From assembly GCF_963666665.1 (NCBI RefSeq), contig NZ_OY762999.1, positions 408,501 to 472,500 of the forward strand: 64,000 nt of DNA, read 5' to 3'. Source of the stretch: Maridesulfovibrio sp. (GTDB lineage Bacteria; Desulfobacterota; Desulfovibrionia; Desulfovibrionales; Desulfovibrionaceae). Of this stretch, positions 1 through 8,641 are shown piece after piece (within the stretch, counting starts at the first letter, position 1; the number at the start of each line of letters is the position of its first letter). The notes under the pieces are model-generated. The model was not told the DNA's origin, ran no database searches, and saw only the letters and a list, made by a program, of their open reading frames with translations. The position numbers and the translations under genes are program-made.

Positions 1-1
1 G

Positions 2-73
2 TTTGCCTTCTTTGATTATTCGCCATGTTTAAAAAAGACCCCTGATGGTTTTGCTGCAGCGGGCATTATTTAA
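2..73 (+). CDS. C-terminal tail of an unidentified upstream gene (partial)
   Basis: An open frame enters from the window edge and closes with TAA at 71-73, leaving 23 codons that end in DYSPCLKKTPDGFAAAGII. The stop overlaps the ATG of the next gene (TAATG), and the same TAATG coupling recurs at 3538-3542 in this operon. That makes it likely to be the end of a real, translationally coupled gene. The fragment is too short to assign to a family. Confidence 0.5.
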   Translation, partial: FAFFDYSPCLKKTPDGFAAAGII

Positions 74-2757
74 TGAATATATTTTATAGTTTTCTAGAAA
101 AGTTGATCCGTTCCATCTTGAAGCTGGTCCGCAAGGCCCCTGTTTGCATTGTTCTCTGTGCTGTCTTGCTGGCTACTGTTTGTGCCGGTTCTTCCGCTCT
201 CTGGCTCAAGCTGGACAGCGATCAGGACAATCTTATTTCCCATGAATTGCCTTTTCAGAAACGAAATCTTGAGCAGATAAAGAATTTCGGTGATCAGGAA
301 TATATGTTCGTGGTCATTAAGACCAGAGGAACTGAAGCTGGCAAAACCAAAGCCGCGCAGTTTGCATCGACCCTTGCCACAAAACTTAATAAGCGCCCCG
401 ATCTGGTTAAGGAAGTGCATTATGCCATGTCTGCCCGTGACATGGGACCGGGTGTGCTCATGTTTGCCTCTCAGGATGAGTTGCGTCAGTTTGTGACTCT
501 TGCCCGTGATTTCGGTCCGCTGGGTAAGGAGTGGTTTGAAGCTCCGGGATTGTCCCGTTTTTTGGAGATGACTGCAGGGCTCCTTTCCGGTGAAAAGGGC
601 GGTACTGCTGATTCCGAAATGTTCGGCCCGTTCATTGGCGCGCTGGATAATCTTGTTGTCGAAATGCAGTCTTCCCTTGTTTCAGGTCCTACTCTTGAGA
701 ATATGAATGCCCCGGTTTTTGATCTGGATAAGGCCGGAATTCAGTATTTCTTTACCCGCAACGGCAAGCTGCTGATCATGCGTATCCTGCCCAAGAAAGA
801 TTTCCGGGTTATGGATGTGATCGGGCCTTCGCTTAATTTTGTACGCTCTTCGCTGGAAACAGTGCGGGCGGAATACCCGGATGTTGAAGCAGGACTAACC
901 GGACGTCCGGTGCTCTCCGCAGACGAGATGCACACTACGGATCAGGATATGACCATTTCGGCCATCATTTCAGTGGTTGTGGTGGGGCTGCTGTTCATGT
1001 TTATCCTTCACGGCTGGTTGCGTCCCATGCTGGTAATGGGATCATTATTTTGTGCCATGGCTTGGACTTTCGGGTTTACGCTGGTCACACTGGGCCGTTT
1101 GAACCTGCTTTCTATTGTCTTTGCGCTTGTGCTGGTCGGTATCGGGGTGGATTTCGGTATTCACATTGTCATGCGTTATGTAGAGGCTTCTGATTCCGGT
1201 ATGTCACCGGATGAGGCGGTGGAAGAAGCATTGGTTCATACCGGACCCGGAATCTTGCTGGGCGGTTTGACTTCTGTCTGCGCCTTCTATGCCGTACTGG
1301 GGCAGGAATTTGTTGGGCTTGCCGAACTGGGGCTTGTGGGTGGAACCGGGATCATCTTTTGTCTGATTTCCATGTTGACCGTCTTACCGTCGGCAATGCT
1401 TATTGCGGGCAGGCGTAACTGGTTTCCGTCTTCCCGTCCGCGTATGGCTACCTTGCCGTTTATGGAAAAGGTCATTTCGCGTCCGGTAACGGTGCTGGTC
1501 GTTTTCGGCCTGCTCACCGCGCTGGCTTTCCCCGGTTTTCAGAAGGCCGGATTCAATTATAACCTGCTTGAATTGCAGGCCAAGGGGCTGGAGTCTGTTG
1601 AATACGAGCACGTGTTGATCAATGATTCCGATGAGTCCACATGGTTCGCAGTCATGACCAGACCGGACCTTGAGTCTGTAGCGTCCCTGATATCGGAATT
1701 GAAGCAGGTGCCTTCTGTAGGCCGCATTGAATCCATTCTGGATTTCCTGCCTGACGGTCAAAAAGAGAAAGCAGATATTTTGCGTGGTGAAGCCGAGGTC
1801 CTGCAGGGAATCAATCTTGATGCCCGCAATGCCCATCTGGTACCTGACGAGGTTGTAGCCTCTCTTGAGAATTTGATTGAATCCCTTGAAGGGCTTGAGG
1901 AAAAACTGTTTTCAGCAGGAGCCAAGCAGGAATTGGATCAGGTTGGTCAAATCATTGAGCGGGCTGATTCCTGCCTTGAAGTTCTGCAGAAGAATCCTGC
2001 GGATGCTGTCAACCTGACTCCGCTTCAATCCCGTCTGGTCAATGAGCTTTCCGGGTCTTTTGCCTGGCTTAAGGAAATTCTGGAAGTGCAGTCCGTTACC
2101 CCGAACGATTTACCCGAGCATCTGCGTTCTCTCTATGTGGGTAAGGACGGCAGCTTCATGGTTAAGATTTCTCCGGTAGAAAATGTCTGGGATTTTGATA
2201 AGCTGACCGGATTTGTGGCCGATCTGCGCAAGATCGATCCTGAAGTGACCGGAGTCCCGGTGGTTGTCCTTGAGTCCTCCCTGCTAATGCGGGAGACTTT
2301 TCTTGAGGCCGCCGGACTGACCCTCATTCTGGTTTCAGTTATTCTGTTCCTCAGTTCATTCAGTCTCAGCTACGTGCTGCTGACCCTTGTCCCGCTTTTT
2401 GCCGGTATTTTCTGGTTGCTGGAGATTATGGGGCTGACCGGACTGAGCTTTAATTTAGCAAATTTCTTTGCTATTCCTGTTCTTATTGCCATCGGTGTTG
2501 ACGGCGGGGTCCATTTTCTGGCCCGCTGGAAGGAACTTTCCGAAGGAGAGCGACTTTACCATACCAGTACCCCGGTGGCAGTGGGACTTAGTTTTTGCAC
2601 TACCATGATAGGTTTCGGGGGGCTGCTTCTGGCCCATCATCGCGGCCTTGCTTCGCTGGGCGGGATCATGGTTACCGGTTCCGCTACCTGTCTTGTAGGT
2701 TGCATGGTGGTCTTACCTGCCGTGTTCAGACTGATTGAAAGGATCAAAGGAAAATAA
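73..2757 (+). CDS. hpnN: RND-superfamily (MMPL) lipid exporter, HpnN-like
   Basis: An 894-aa inner-membrane protein with the duplicated RND architecture. It has TM1 near residues 23-45, a large periplasmic loop, then a five-helix sterol-sensing/MMPL bundle around 290-450. The pattern repeats, with helices near 475 and 740-890. The characteristic GVDFGIH (about 358) and GVDGGVHF (about 808) segments mark the two halves. HpnN-type members move hopanoids towards the outer membrane, and HpnH downstream supports that role here. The long second loop (about 560-700) is helix-rich. The ATG overlaps the previous stop, so translation is probably coupled. The RND family is certain; the hopanoid substrate is inferred from the neighbourhood. 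Confidence 0.8.
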   Translation: MNIFYSFLEKLIRSILKLVRKAPVCIVLCAVLLATVCAGSSALWLKLDSDQDNLISHELPFQKRNLEQIKNFGDQEYMFVVIKTRGTEAGKTKAAQFASTLATKLNKRPDLVKEVHYAMSARDMGPGVLMFASQDELRQFVTLARDFGPLGKEWFEAPGLSRFLEMTAGLLSGEKGGTADSEMFGPFIGALDNLVVEMQSSLVSGPTLENMNAPVFDLDKAGIQYFFTRNGKLLIMRILPKKDFRVMDVIGPSLNFVRSSLETVRAEYPDVEAGLTGRPVLSADEMHTTDQDMTISAIISVVVVGLLFMFILHGWLRPMLVMGSLFCAMAWTFGFTLVTLGRLNLLSIVFALVLVGIGVDFGIHIVMRYVEASDSGMSPDEAVEEALVHTGPGILLGGLTSVCAFYAVLGQEFVGLAELGLVGGTGIIFCLISMLTVLPSAMLIAGRRNWFPSSRPRMATLPFMEKVISRPVTVLVVFGLLTALAFPGFQKAGFNYNLLELQAKGLESVEYEHVLINDSDESTWFAVMTRPDLESVASLISELKQVPSVGRIESILDFLPDGQKEKADILRGEAEVLQGINLDARNAHLVPDEVVASLENLIESLEGLEEKLFSAGAKQELDQVGQIIERADSCLEVLQKNPADAVNLTPLQSRLVNELSGSFAWLKEILEVQSVTPNDLPEHLRSLYVGKDGSFMVKISPVENVWDFDKLTGFVADLRKIDPEVTGVPVVVLESSLLMRETFLEAAGLTLILVSVILFLSSFSLSYVLLTLVPLFAGIFWLLEIMGLTGLSFNLANFFAIPVLIAIGVDGGVHFLARWKELSEGERLYHTSTPVAVGLSFCTTMIGFGGLLLAHHRGLASLGGIMVTGSATCLVGCMVVLPAVFRLIERIKGK

Positions 2758-2760
2758 TCT

Positions 2761-3540
2761 ATGTTCAGAAGAGTTCTCGCTTTTGCATTTGTTCTGGTTC
2801 TTGGATTGAGTTCTGTTGCGTCTGCAGGACGGTTTGATTTTGCCATTATCCAGCCCGGTCAGCCGGGAACCACTGCCGAGGCGCAGCCGGTCATGGATGA
2901 ACTTGCAAATTATCTTTCCGCCAAACTGGGTGAGAAAGTTAAGGGAGTATACTACAACGACCTGAATGCGGCGCTCGATTATCTCGGAAAGAACAAGCCA
3001 GCGTGGTCCATCTGCGGGCTTACTTTCTTTAAGTCTTACAGTTCCAAATTTTCCATGGCACCGGTGGCTTCAACTTTGCCGCAGGGAATGAAAAAGGATG
3101 TCTGGCGTTTGATTGTCCCTGCCGATGGACCTGATTCAGCGGAGGGTATTCAAGGCACTGTCTACGGTTCCATGCTTTATACCCCGCAGTCCCTTGAAAT
3201 TCTGTTCGGCAGTAAAAAGGGCTGGGGATTTACCGTGGAAGGTACGCACAAGGCATTGCGCATGCTCAGGAAGGTGAATAAAGGCAAGGTCTCCGGCGTG
3301 GTTCTTGATGCTGTGCAGTATTCAGTGATCAAGGATTCTGACCGCTATTCCGGTACCAAGGTCATTTATACTTCTTCCGAACTGCCCAACAGTCCGGTGG
3401 CTTGGTTCGGCAAGACCAATGATGATGCTTTCCGTTTGCAGGCAGTGCTTCTGGATATGTCCAAGGATCCGTCTGCAAAGGAATTGCTTAATTTGTTGCA
3501 GACTTCCGGTTTCAATCCCGCTGACAAGGATTTGAAATAA
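2761..3540 (+). CDS. PhnD-like periplasmic substrate-binding protein
   Basis: A 259-aa secreted protein with a clear signal peptide (about 1-22, ending SVASA-G). It has the fold pattern of PhnD/SsuA-type binding proteins: an N-terminal strand FDFAIIQPGQPG, a conserved helix with NYLSAKLGEKV, and a hinge-like LDAVQYSVI region. A Shine-Dalgarno (AAAGGAAAA) precedes the ATG, three bases after the RND stop. No permease or ATPase follows. It may therefore serve the RND exporter or sense a ligand instead of feeding an ABC importer, but that is inference. The ligand is unknown. The stop overlaps the next ATG (TAATG). Confidence 0.65.
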   Translation: MFRRVLAFAFVLVLGLSSVASAGRFDFAIIQPGQPGTTAEAQPVMDELANYLSAKLGEKVKGVYYNDLNAALDYLGKNKPAWSICGLTFFKSYSSKFSMAPVASTLPQGMKKDVWRLIVPADGPDSAEGIQGTVYGSMLYTPQSLEILFGSKKGWGFTVEGTHKALRMLRKVNKGKVSGVVLDAVQYSVIKDSDRYSGTKVIYTSSELPNSPVAWFGKTNDDAFRLQAVLLDMSKDPSAKELLNLLQTSGFNPADKDLK

Positions 3541-4259
3541 TGAAATGGCTGCGTTTATTACCATTACTGATTGTGCTGCTGATCTGCGGCTGTTCCGCGA
3601 AGTATGACCTTCCTCTTTATGAATATGAAGCGGATGGGGTAGTTCTTTGGAAGCCCTGTTCAATGGCGCAGGCAGAGGTCCTTTCTAATTCTTCCAAGGA
3701 TAAAGATGTCTTGCAGGGGGCGGCCTGCTCCGCATGGTTGCTGGAAAGCGGGGCGGTCAAGAAGGCCGATTATGCTAAATCCTCACAGCTGAAATTAGAA
3801 AAATATCTTGTTAAAAATAAGCAATCCGGTTTGGGGCACTATCTTTTGGCTTATTTAATTGCTAAAGAGGCTCAGCTTGCTCCCATGAAGGGCCTTGACC
3901 TTGTGCCCCGTATGGAGCAAGAAGCACTCGCAGCGTCCAAGCTTTCTCCCGAAGTTGATCACGGAGGCCCGGATCGTTTTCTGGGTGAGCTTTATCTTAA
4001 AGCTCCCTCAGCTCCTATCAGTATCGGGGACATGGACAATGCTTTAGAATTTTATGAAAAGGCCGTAAAAGTCGCGCCTGATTTTGCTATGAATCGTCTC
4101 GGACTCGCAACAGCCTTGCTGGAAGATGACGATGTTAAGGAAGCCTGCGTCCATTATGATAAGGCTCTGCATAGCAAATGCTTTGATGAAAAATTATTAA
4201 AAGTTGATTCCTGTAAAAAGCTGGTCAAAGCCTGCGAAGGCAAAAAGGCAGCTGAATAA
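3540..4259 (+). CDS. TPR-containing lipoprotein
   Basis: A 239-aa protein with a lipoprotein signal (hydrophobic stretch LLPLLIVLL, then lipobox ICGC with the acylated Cys about residue 18). The C-terminal half contains at least one convincing tetratricopeptide unit (DNALEFYEKAVKVAPDFAMNRLGLA at about 163-187) and a second weaker one. It probably sits on the periplasmic side of a membrane as an adaptor. It lies between the PhnD-like protein and HpnH and is coupled to the former by TAATG. No enzymatic motif is visible, and no named family is recognised. Confidence 0.6.
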   Translation: MKWLRLLPLLIVLLICGCSAKYDLPLYEYEADGVVLWKPCSMAQAEVLSNSSKDKDVLQGAACSAWLLESGAVKKADYAKSSQLKLEKYLVKNKQSGLGHYLLAYLIAKEAQLAPMKGLDLVPRMEQEALAASKLSPEVDHGGPDRFLGELYLKAPSAPISIGDMDNALEFYEKAVKVAPDFAMNRLGLATALLEDDDVKEACVHYDKALHSKCFDEKLLKVDSCKKLVKACEGKKAAE

Positions 4260-4299
4260 AAACAACCCGCCCCCATGTGGCGGCAATGAGGTTAAGACC

Positions 4300-5316
4300 T
4301 TGGCAATTCCTGCAATTCAAGTAGCTAGACTCGGTAAATACATTCTCACTCAGACCCTGAAGGGCAACAAGCATTACCCGCTGGTGCTGATGCTCGAACC
4401 TCTTTTTCAGTGCAACCTGCGTTGCAAGGGCTGCGGCAAGGTTAACCAGCCGCCGGAAATCCTTAACAAGCGCCTTTCCGTTCAGGAATGCATTGACGCT
4501 GTAGAAGAGTGCGGTGCTCCGATTGTTTCCATTCCAGGTGGTGAGCCTCTGCTGCACCCCGAGATTCCGACCATCGTCAGTGAACTGATCAAGCGCAAAA
4601 AATTTGTTTACCTCTGCACCAACGGCATTCTCATGCCTGAACGCATTCATGAGTTCAAACCCAGCCCGTACCTGACCTTCAACCTCCATCTGGACGGTCC
4701 TGCTGAAGTTCATGATAAGGTTGTCTGCAAGCAGGGTGTTTTTGATTCTGCGGTACGTACCATCAAGCTGCTCAAGTCCAAGGGGTTCAGGGTAAATACC
4801 AACACTACCCTTTTTGGCGGTCAAACTGCTGAAAAAGCTGCGGAATTCTTTGATTTCCTTATGGATCTCAAGGTAGACGGCATGACCCTTTCAGCTGCAT
4901 TCAGCTATGAAGCTGCAGAAGATCAGGATGCTTTCCTGACCCGCCCGCAGAGTGAAAAGCTTTTCCGTGAAATTTTCACCATCGGTAAGAACAAGAACTG
5001 GGATTTCAGCCACAGCAGCTTTTATCTCGATTTCCTCGCCGGAAACCAGCCGGATTACAAATGCTCCCCTTGGGGTAACCCCTGCCGTTCCGTACACGGA
5101 TGGCAGCGTCCCTGTTACCTGCTTGAAGACGGCTTTGTCTCTTCCTACAAGGAACTCATGGAGCAGACCGATTGGGATAAATTCGGCGTCGGTAACGATC
5201 CCCGTTGCGCAAACTGCATGGTTCACTGCGGCTTCGAACCCACAGCGGTTGCAGATTCCGTAAGGCGTCCCATCAAAGGCGCTATGCTTGCTCTGAAAGG
5301 CGTAAGTGTAAAATAG
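4300..5316 (+). CDS. hpnH: Hopanoid radical-SAM enzyme HpnH (adenosylhopane synthase)
   Basis: A radical-SAM protein carrying CxxxCxxC as C38-NLR-C42-KG-C45, with a SIPGGEPLLHPEI loop after it and further Cys pairs near the C-terminus (RCANCMVHC). HpnH couples a 5'-deoxyadenosyl radical to diploptene to make adenosylhopane, the first step towards extended hopanoids. The start is set at TTG 4300, preceded by GAGGTT, giving MAIPAIQVARLG, the usual HpnH N-terminus, and 338 aa. An upstream in-frame ATG at 4204 would overlap the lipoprotein gene and add unrelated residues. It is followed by a strong terminator. Confidence 0.9.
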   Translation: MAIPAIQVARLGKYILTQTLKGNKHYPLVLMLEPLFQCNLRCKGCGKVNQPPEILNKRLSVQECIDAVEECGAPIVSIPGGEPLLHPEIPTIVSELIKRKKFVYLCTNGILMPERIHEFKPSPYLTFNLHLDGPAEVHDKVVCKQGVFDSAVRTIKLLKSKGFRVNTNTTLFGGQTAEKAAEFFDFLMDLKVDGMTLSAAFSYEAAEDQDAFLTRPQSEKLFREIFTIGKNKNWDFSHSSFYLDFLAGNQPDYKCSPWGNPCRSVHGWQRPCYLLEDGFVSSYKELMEQTDWDKFGVGNDPRCANCMVHCGFEPTAVADSVRRPIKGAMLALKGVSVK

Positions 5317-5334
5317 TTCAGTAGAATCCAAAAA

Positions 5335-5370
5335 GGCCCGTTGAAGTTTTCTTCAACGGGCCTTTTTTTT
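5335..5370. terminator. Bidirectional rho-independent terminator between hpnH and hpnG
   Basis: A perfect 12-bp stem (GGCCCGTTGAAG at 5335-5346, CTTCAACGGGCC at 5351-5362) with a TTTT loop. It is flanked by A4 on the left and T8 on the right, so it can stop both hpnH and the converging hpnG. Confidence 0.93.
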
Positions 5371-6088
5371 ATTTCAAAATTTGCTCAAGGGCTTTCAAAG
5401 CCTTTGAATAATCCCGTCCCATTGGGATCAGCTCAAAAATAAGGCTGGGCCTTTTCATGATCGCTTTTAAAATAGGGCCAAGTTGCGTTTTGCCGGATTC
5501 ATCAACACCGGCCAGCGACTCCTGCGGGATGCCCCGTTTTGAATCATCGCTGATAGCCCGGATACATCCGAAGGGAATTCCTGTATTTTTGGCTGCCTGC
5601 GCCACGGCTATTGATTCCATGTCTACCGCCAGTGCCCCGGTGCGTTCGTGCATGAATAGTTTATCCTGCGGGGTGAGCACTGCTTCCTTGGCTGTAATCA
5701 GCTTTCCGCATTGAATCTCCCTACAACTGGGAATTAACTCACTGCGCAGCCTTGAGTCGCCATTTCCTTCAAACCATGAATCAAATTCCGCAATATCTGA
5801 ATGGATGCTCGTTGCCGTTACAAGTGTTCCGGTCTCGAGTCCGGCTGCCAGCCCGCCGGAAACTCCTATACTCAGGATCAAGTCCGGCTTTTCAGCACAA
5901 AGGAGCTCAGCTGCTTCGGCTGCGCGCGTAATGCCTATCCCGGAAACAATGCAATGATAGCTCACTTTGCTTTTAGTGGTTCCTGAGAGAAGCGGGAATT
6001 TACCTATTCTTTCGTGTTGCGGCGCAGGGCAAACAGCTTGAGCTTCCTGTTCCATGGCCGCGACTATTGCGATTCTTTTTGATTTCAT
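5369..6088 (-). CDS. hpnG: Hopanoid-associated nucleoside phosphorylase HpnG
   Basis: A 239-aa member of the PNP/UDP (MTAN-like) phosphorylase superfamily. It shows the N-terminal IAIVAAMEQEAQAV strand-helix, the glycine-rich SIGVSGGLAAG loop (about 73-83), and the VDMES active-site motif (155-159) that contacts the ribose. HpnG removes adenine from adenosylhopane to give (phospho)ribosylhopane, directly after HpnH. AAGGAC lies just upstream of the ATG. It converges on hpnH across a shared terminator, an arrangement that keeps the two consecutive enzymes together but on separate transcripts. Confidence 0.85.
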   Translation of the reverse strand: MKSKRIAIVAAMEQEAQAVCPAPQHERIGKFPLLSGTTKSKVSYHCIVSGIGITRAAEAAELLCAEKPDLILSIGVSGGLAAGLETGTLVTATSIHSDIAEFDSWFEGNGDSRLRSELIPSCREIQCGKLITAKEAVLTPQDKLFMHERTGALAVDMESIAVAQAAKNTGIPFGCIRAISDDSKRGIPQESLAGVDESGKTQLGPILKAIMKRPSLIFELIPMGRDYSKALKALEQILK

Positions 6089-6160
6089 TGTTTGTCCTTT
6101 GATGATCTTAGGCAGATGATAGATCAGATATGAAAATGGGTAAAGTTTTCGAATTACATA

Positions 6161-6187
6161 TAAATTAATTTAGAATTTTGCCGAAAA
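6161..6187 (+). promoter_or_regulatory. Sigma-28 (FliA)-type promoter for the chemoreceptor
   Basis: TAAA (6161-6164), 15 bases, then GCCGAAAA (6180-6187) matches the flagellar sigma-28 pattern TAAA-N15-GCCGATAA with one mismatch in the -10. It lies about 125 bp upstream of the MCP start. A sigma-70-like TTGACA at 6227-6232 is a weaker alternative. Confidence 0.55.
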
Positions 6188-6312
6188 TGTATTTTAGTGC
6201 TGTGGTCACGTTTTTTAACGTCAATATTGACACATAGCGAAAATGAAAATAACTAGCGCGACGGGGTTATAGTGAGGGTATCATTTATAACTTTAATTAA
6301 GGTGGTGACCAG

Positions 6313-8478
6313 ATGAAATGGTTCAGGAATTTAAGAATGATGTACAAGATCATGCTGCCGGTCGGAGCTTTATTGCTGCTGACTTTGGGTAGTATGGAAT
6401 ATTTTGCAATGCAAAGTAGCTCTAAAGCTATTGAAAAAGTTGCAAAAAAAGAGATTTCTGCCCTTGCTGGAGAATATAGCGGACGTATTCTCAATTTTAT
6501 GACTCATGCGCAAGGACAGGCTCAGGGGCTGGCGAGCACATTTGCTCAGTTCAGACGTGAAAATATTGAACTGAGCAGGCAAGATGCCATCTCAATGCTT
6601 GTCGGTCTTATCAAGGGTGATGATAATTTTATCGGCGGCAGTAACGGTTGGGAACCTAATGCATTTGATGGCCGCGATGCTGAATATGCGAATACAGATT
6701 TGCATGACAAAACCGGCCGTCTCATTCCGTATGCTTTCCGGGCTGGCGGGGATATCAAGGTTGTACCTCTTGCCGAGTATTTTGTACCCGGTGACGGTGA
6801 TTACTACCTGAAGCCTATTGAAAGGCGCAGGCCGTATATTACTCCACCTTATCCTTACGATGTTGACGGTAAGAGTCTTATGCTGACCACTATCGGTGCG
6901 CCGATCATGCTTGATGGACGTCCTCTCGGTGTTGTCTGCGTGGATATGCCAATCACCAACATCAGCGAGCTTGTTTCGAAGATTCGTCCTTACGGTACCG
7001 GGTATGCATGGTTGATGATGCCGAACGGCGACTTTATCTATCATCCTAATAAAGACCGTATAGGCAAGAATATCTTTGATACTGCCAAGTTTGAAGATGA
7101 AGCAGGTCTCAAGCGGGCTTTGGAAGACGGTGAGCCTTTCTACGAGGTTCGTGTGGCCACTGCAAACAGTAAACGGTCAATGGTTCAGTATATTCCAATT
7201 GAATTCAAGGATAGCGGACAGCGTTGGTATCTTGCTGTCAGTGCTCCAATGGATAAAATTTTAGCTGATGCACACACTCTTACCTTTGACCTGCTGACCA
7301 TGGGCGGAATTGCTCTTGTTCTGGTCATGATTGCGATCTTTTTTGTTGCCCGTTCCATCTCCAAGCCTATCGGAATTATCACCGCTGGGGCTATGGAAGT
7401 TGCTAATGGTAATTTTAATGTCCGTCTTGACGATGCTATTTTCGGTGGAGAACTCAAAGACCTGCATTCAGCTATGCGTGAGATGCTGACCGGGCTTGTT
7501 GAGAATATTTCCAAGGCTGAAAAGATGGCTGAAGAAGCCAAGGATCAGACTGAGAAAGCTCAGGTTGCTCTTAAGGAAGCTGACGAAGCCCGTGCGGAAG
7601 CAGAAAACGCCAAGCGCGAAGGTATGCTTCACGCTGCTGAGCAGTTGGCAGGTATAGTTTCACAGGTAGCCAGTGCAAGCCAGGAACTCACCGCTCAGAT
7701 TGAAGAATCAAGCCGAGGTTCTGAAACACAGCGTGAACGCACCGCTGAGTCTGCCACTGCCATGGAACAGATGAATGCAAGCGTCATGGAAGTTGCTCGT
7801 AACGCTGCTGAAGCTGCGGACTCTGCAGATAATGCTCGTACTGAGGCAGAAAATGGCGGAACTATCGTTAATGACGTGGTAGAGCGGATCAACCGTGTTC
7901 AGGGTATGACCGTTGAAATGGAAAAAGGTCTGGGCATGCTCGGAGAGCAGGCAGATGGAATCGGCAAGATCATGAATGTGATCACTGATATCGCTGATCA
8001 GACCAACCTGCTGGCATTGAACGCAGCAATTGAAGCCGCCCGTGCCGGTGAAGCCGGAAGGGGATTTGCGGTTGTTGCTGATGAAGTTCGCAAGCTGGCT
8101 GAAAAGACAATGGATGCCACCAAGGAAGTCGGAGGCTACATCTCTGCTATCCAGAGCGGTACCCGTGAGAATATTAACGGCATGACCAAAGCTGCGGCTG
8201 AAGTCTCTGCCAGCACCGAGTCTGCTAACAAGGCCGGTGAGGCTCTCAAGGGTATTGTTGAGATTGTCGAGGAGACTGCAGGGCAGGTACGCAGTATTGC
8301 TACTGCCTCTGAAGAGCAGTCAGCTGCAAGTGAGCAGATCAACAGAAGCATTGAAGAGGTAAACCTCATTGCCAACGACAATGCTCAGGCCATGCGCGAG
8401 TCATCCACTGCTGTGGAAGAACTCATGCATCTCGGCGAGCAGCTTACTGAACTTATCGAAGAGTTGCGCAGAGCTTAG
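6313..8478 (+). CDS. Methyl-accepting chemotaxis protein with dCACHE sensor
   Basis: A 721-aa transmembrane chemoreceptor. TM1 is about 11-28, followed by a periplasmic double-CACHE ligand domain (about 40-315, with DGDYYLKP and GVVCVDMPI segments). TM2 is about 324-348, then HAMP (about 350-400), a coiled coil, and the cytoplasmic signalling hairpin. The tip is the conserved DQTNLLALNAAIEAARAGEA stretch (about 560-580). Glu/Gln-rich methylation helices flank it. The protein signals to CheA/CheW, presumably those encoded at 27-36 kb. There is no C-terminal CheR/CheB tether pentapeptide. The ligand is unknown; dCACHE domains often bind amino acids or organic acids. Confidence 0.93.
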   Translation: MKWFRNLRMMYKIMLPVGALLLLTLGSMEYFAMQSSSKAIEKVAKKEISALAGEYSGRILNFMTHAQGQAQGLASTFAQFRRENIELSRQDAISMLVGLIKGDDNFIGGSNGWEPNAFDGRDAEYANTDLHDKTGRLIPYAFRAGGDIKVVPLAEYFVPGDGDYYLKPIERRRPYITPPYPYDVDGKSLMLTTIGAPIMLDGRPLGVVCVDMPITNISELVSKIRPYGTGYAWLMMPNGDFIYHPNKDRIGKNIFDTAKFEDEAGLKRALEDGEPFYEVRVATANSKRSMVQYIPIEFKDSGQRWYLAVSAPMDKILADAHTLTFDLLTMGGIALVLVMIAIFFVARSISKPIGIITAGAMEVANGNFNVRLDDAIFGGELKDLHSAMREMLTGLVENISKAEKMAEEAKDQTEKAQVALKEADEARAEAENAKREGMLHAAEQLAGIVSQVASASQELTAQIEESSRGSETQRERTAESATAMEQMNASVMEVARNAAEAADSADNARTEAENGGTIVNDVVERINRVQGMTVEMEKGLGMLGEQADGIGKIMNVITDIADQTNLLALNAAIEAARAGEAGRGFAVVADEVRKLAEKTMDATKEVGGYISAIQSGTRENINGMTKAAAEVSASTESANKAGEALKGIVEIVEETAGQVRSIATASEEQSAASEQINRSIEEVNLIANDNAQAMRESSTAVEELMHLGEQLTELIEELRRA

Positions 8479-8503
8479 CAGTATAAATCGTATGAACGTT
8501 CAT

Positions 8504-8533
8504 GGGCCGGGGTTTTTCCCGGCCCTTTTTTTT
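8504..8533 (+). terminator. Rho-independent terminator after the MCP gene
   Basis: GGGCCGGG (8504-8511) pairs with CCCGGCCC (8518-8525) around a six-base loop, followed by T8. Confidence 0.9.
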
Positions 8534-8641
8534 GGCGGACTTGCAGTCGGTTTGTTCTTGGCGATAGTGGTTGACTTGGGGTTAACAGGCGAATAATCAG
8601 AGATTGATTATACAATCGTTTAGTTATGAGGTTTTTCCGTT

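Noticed and set aside
8492..8596. 34-codon hydrophobic frame spanning the MCP terminator
   Set aside because: It would be translated through a strong terminator hairpin and has no ribosome site; probably chance.
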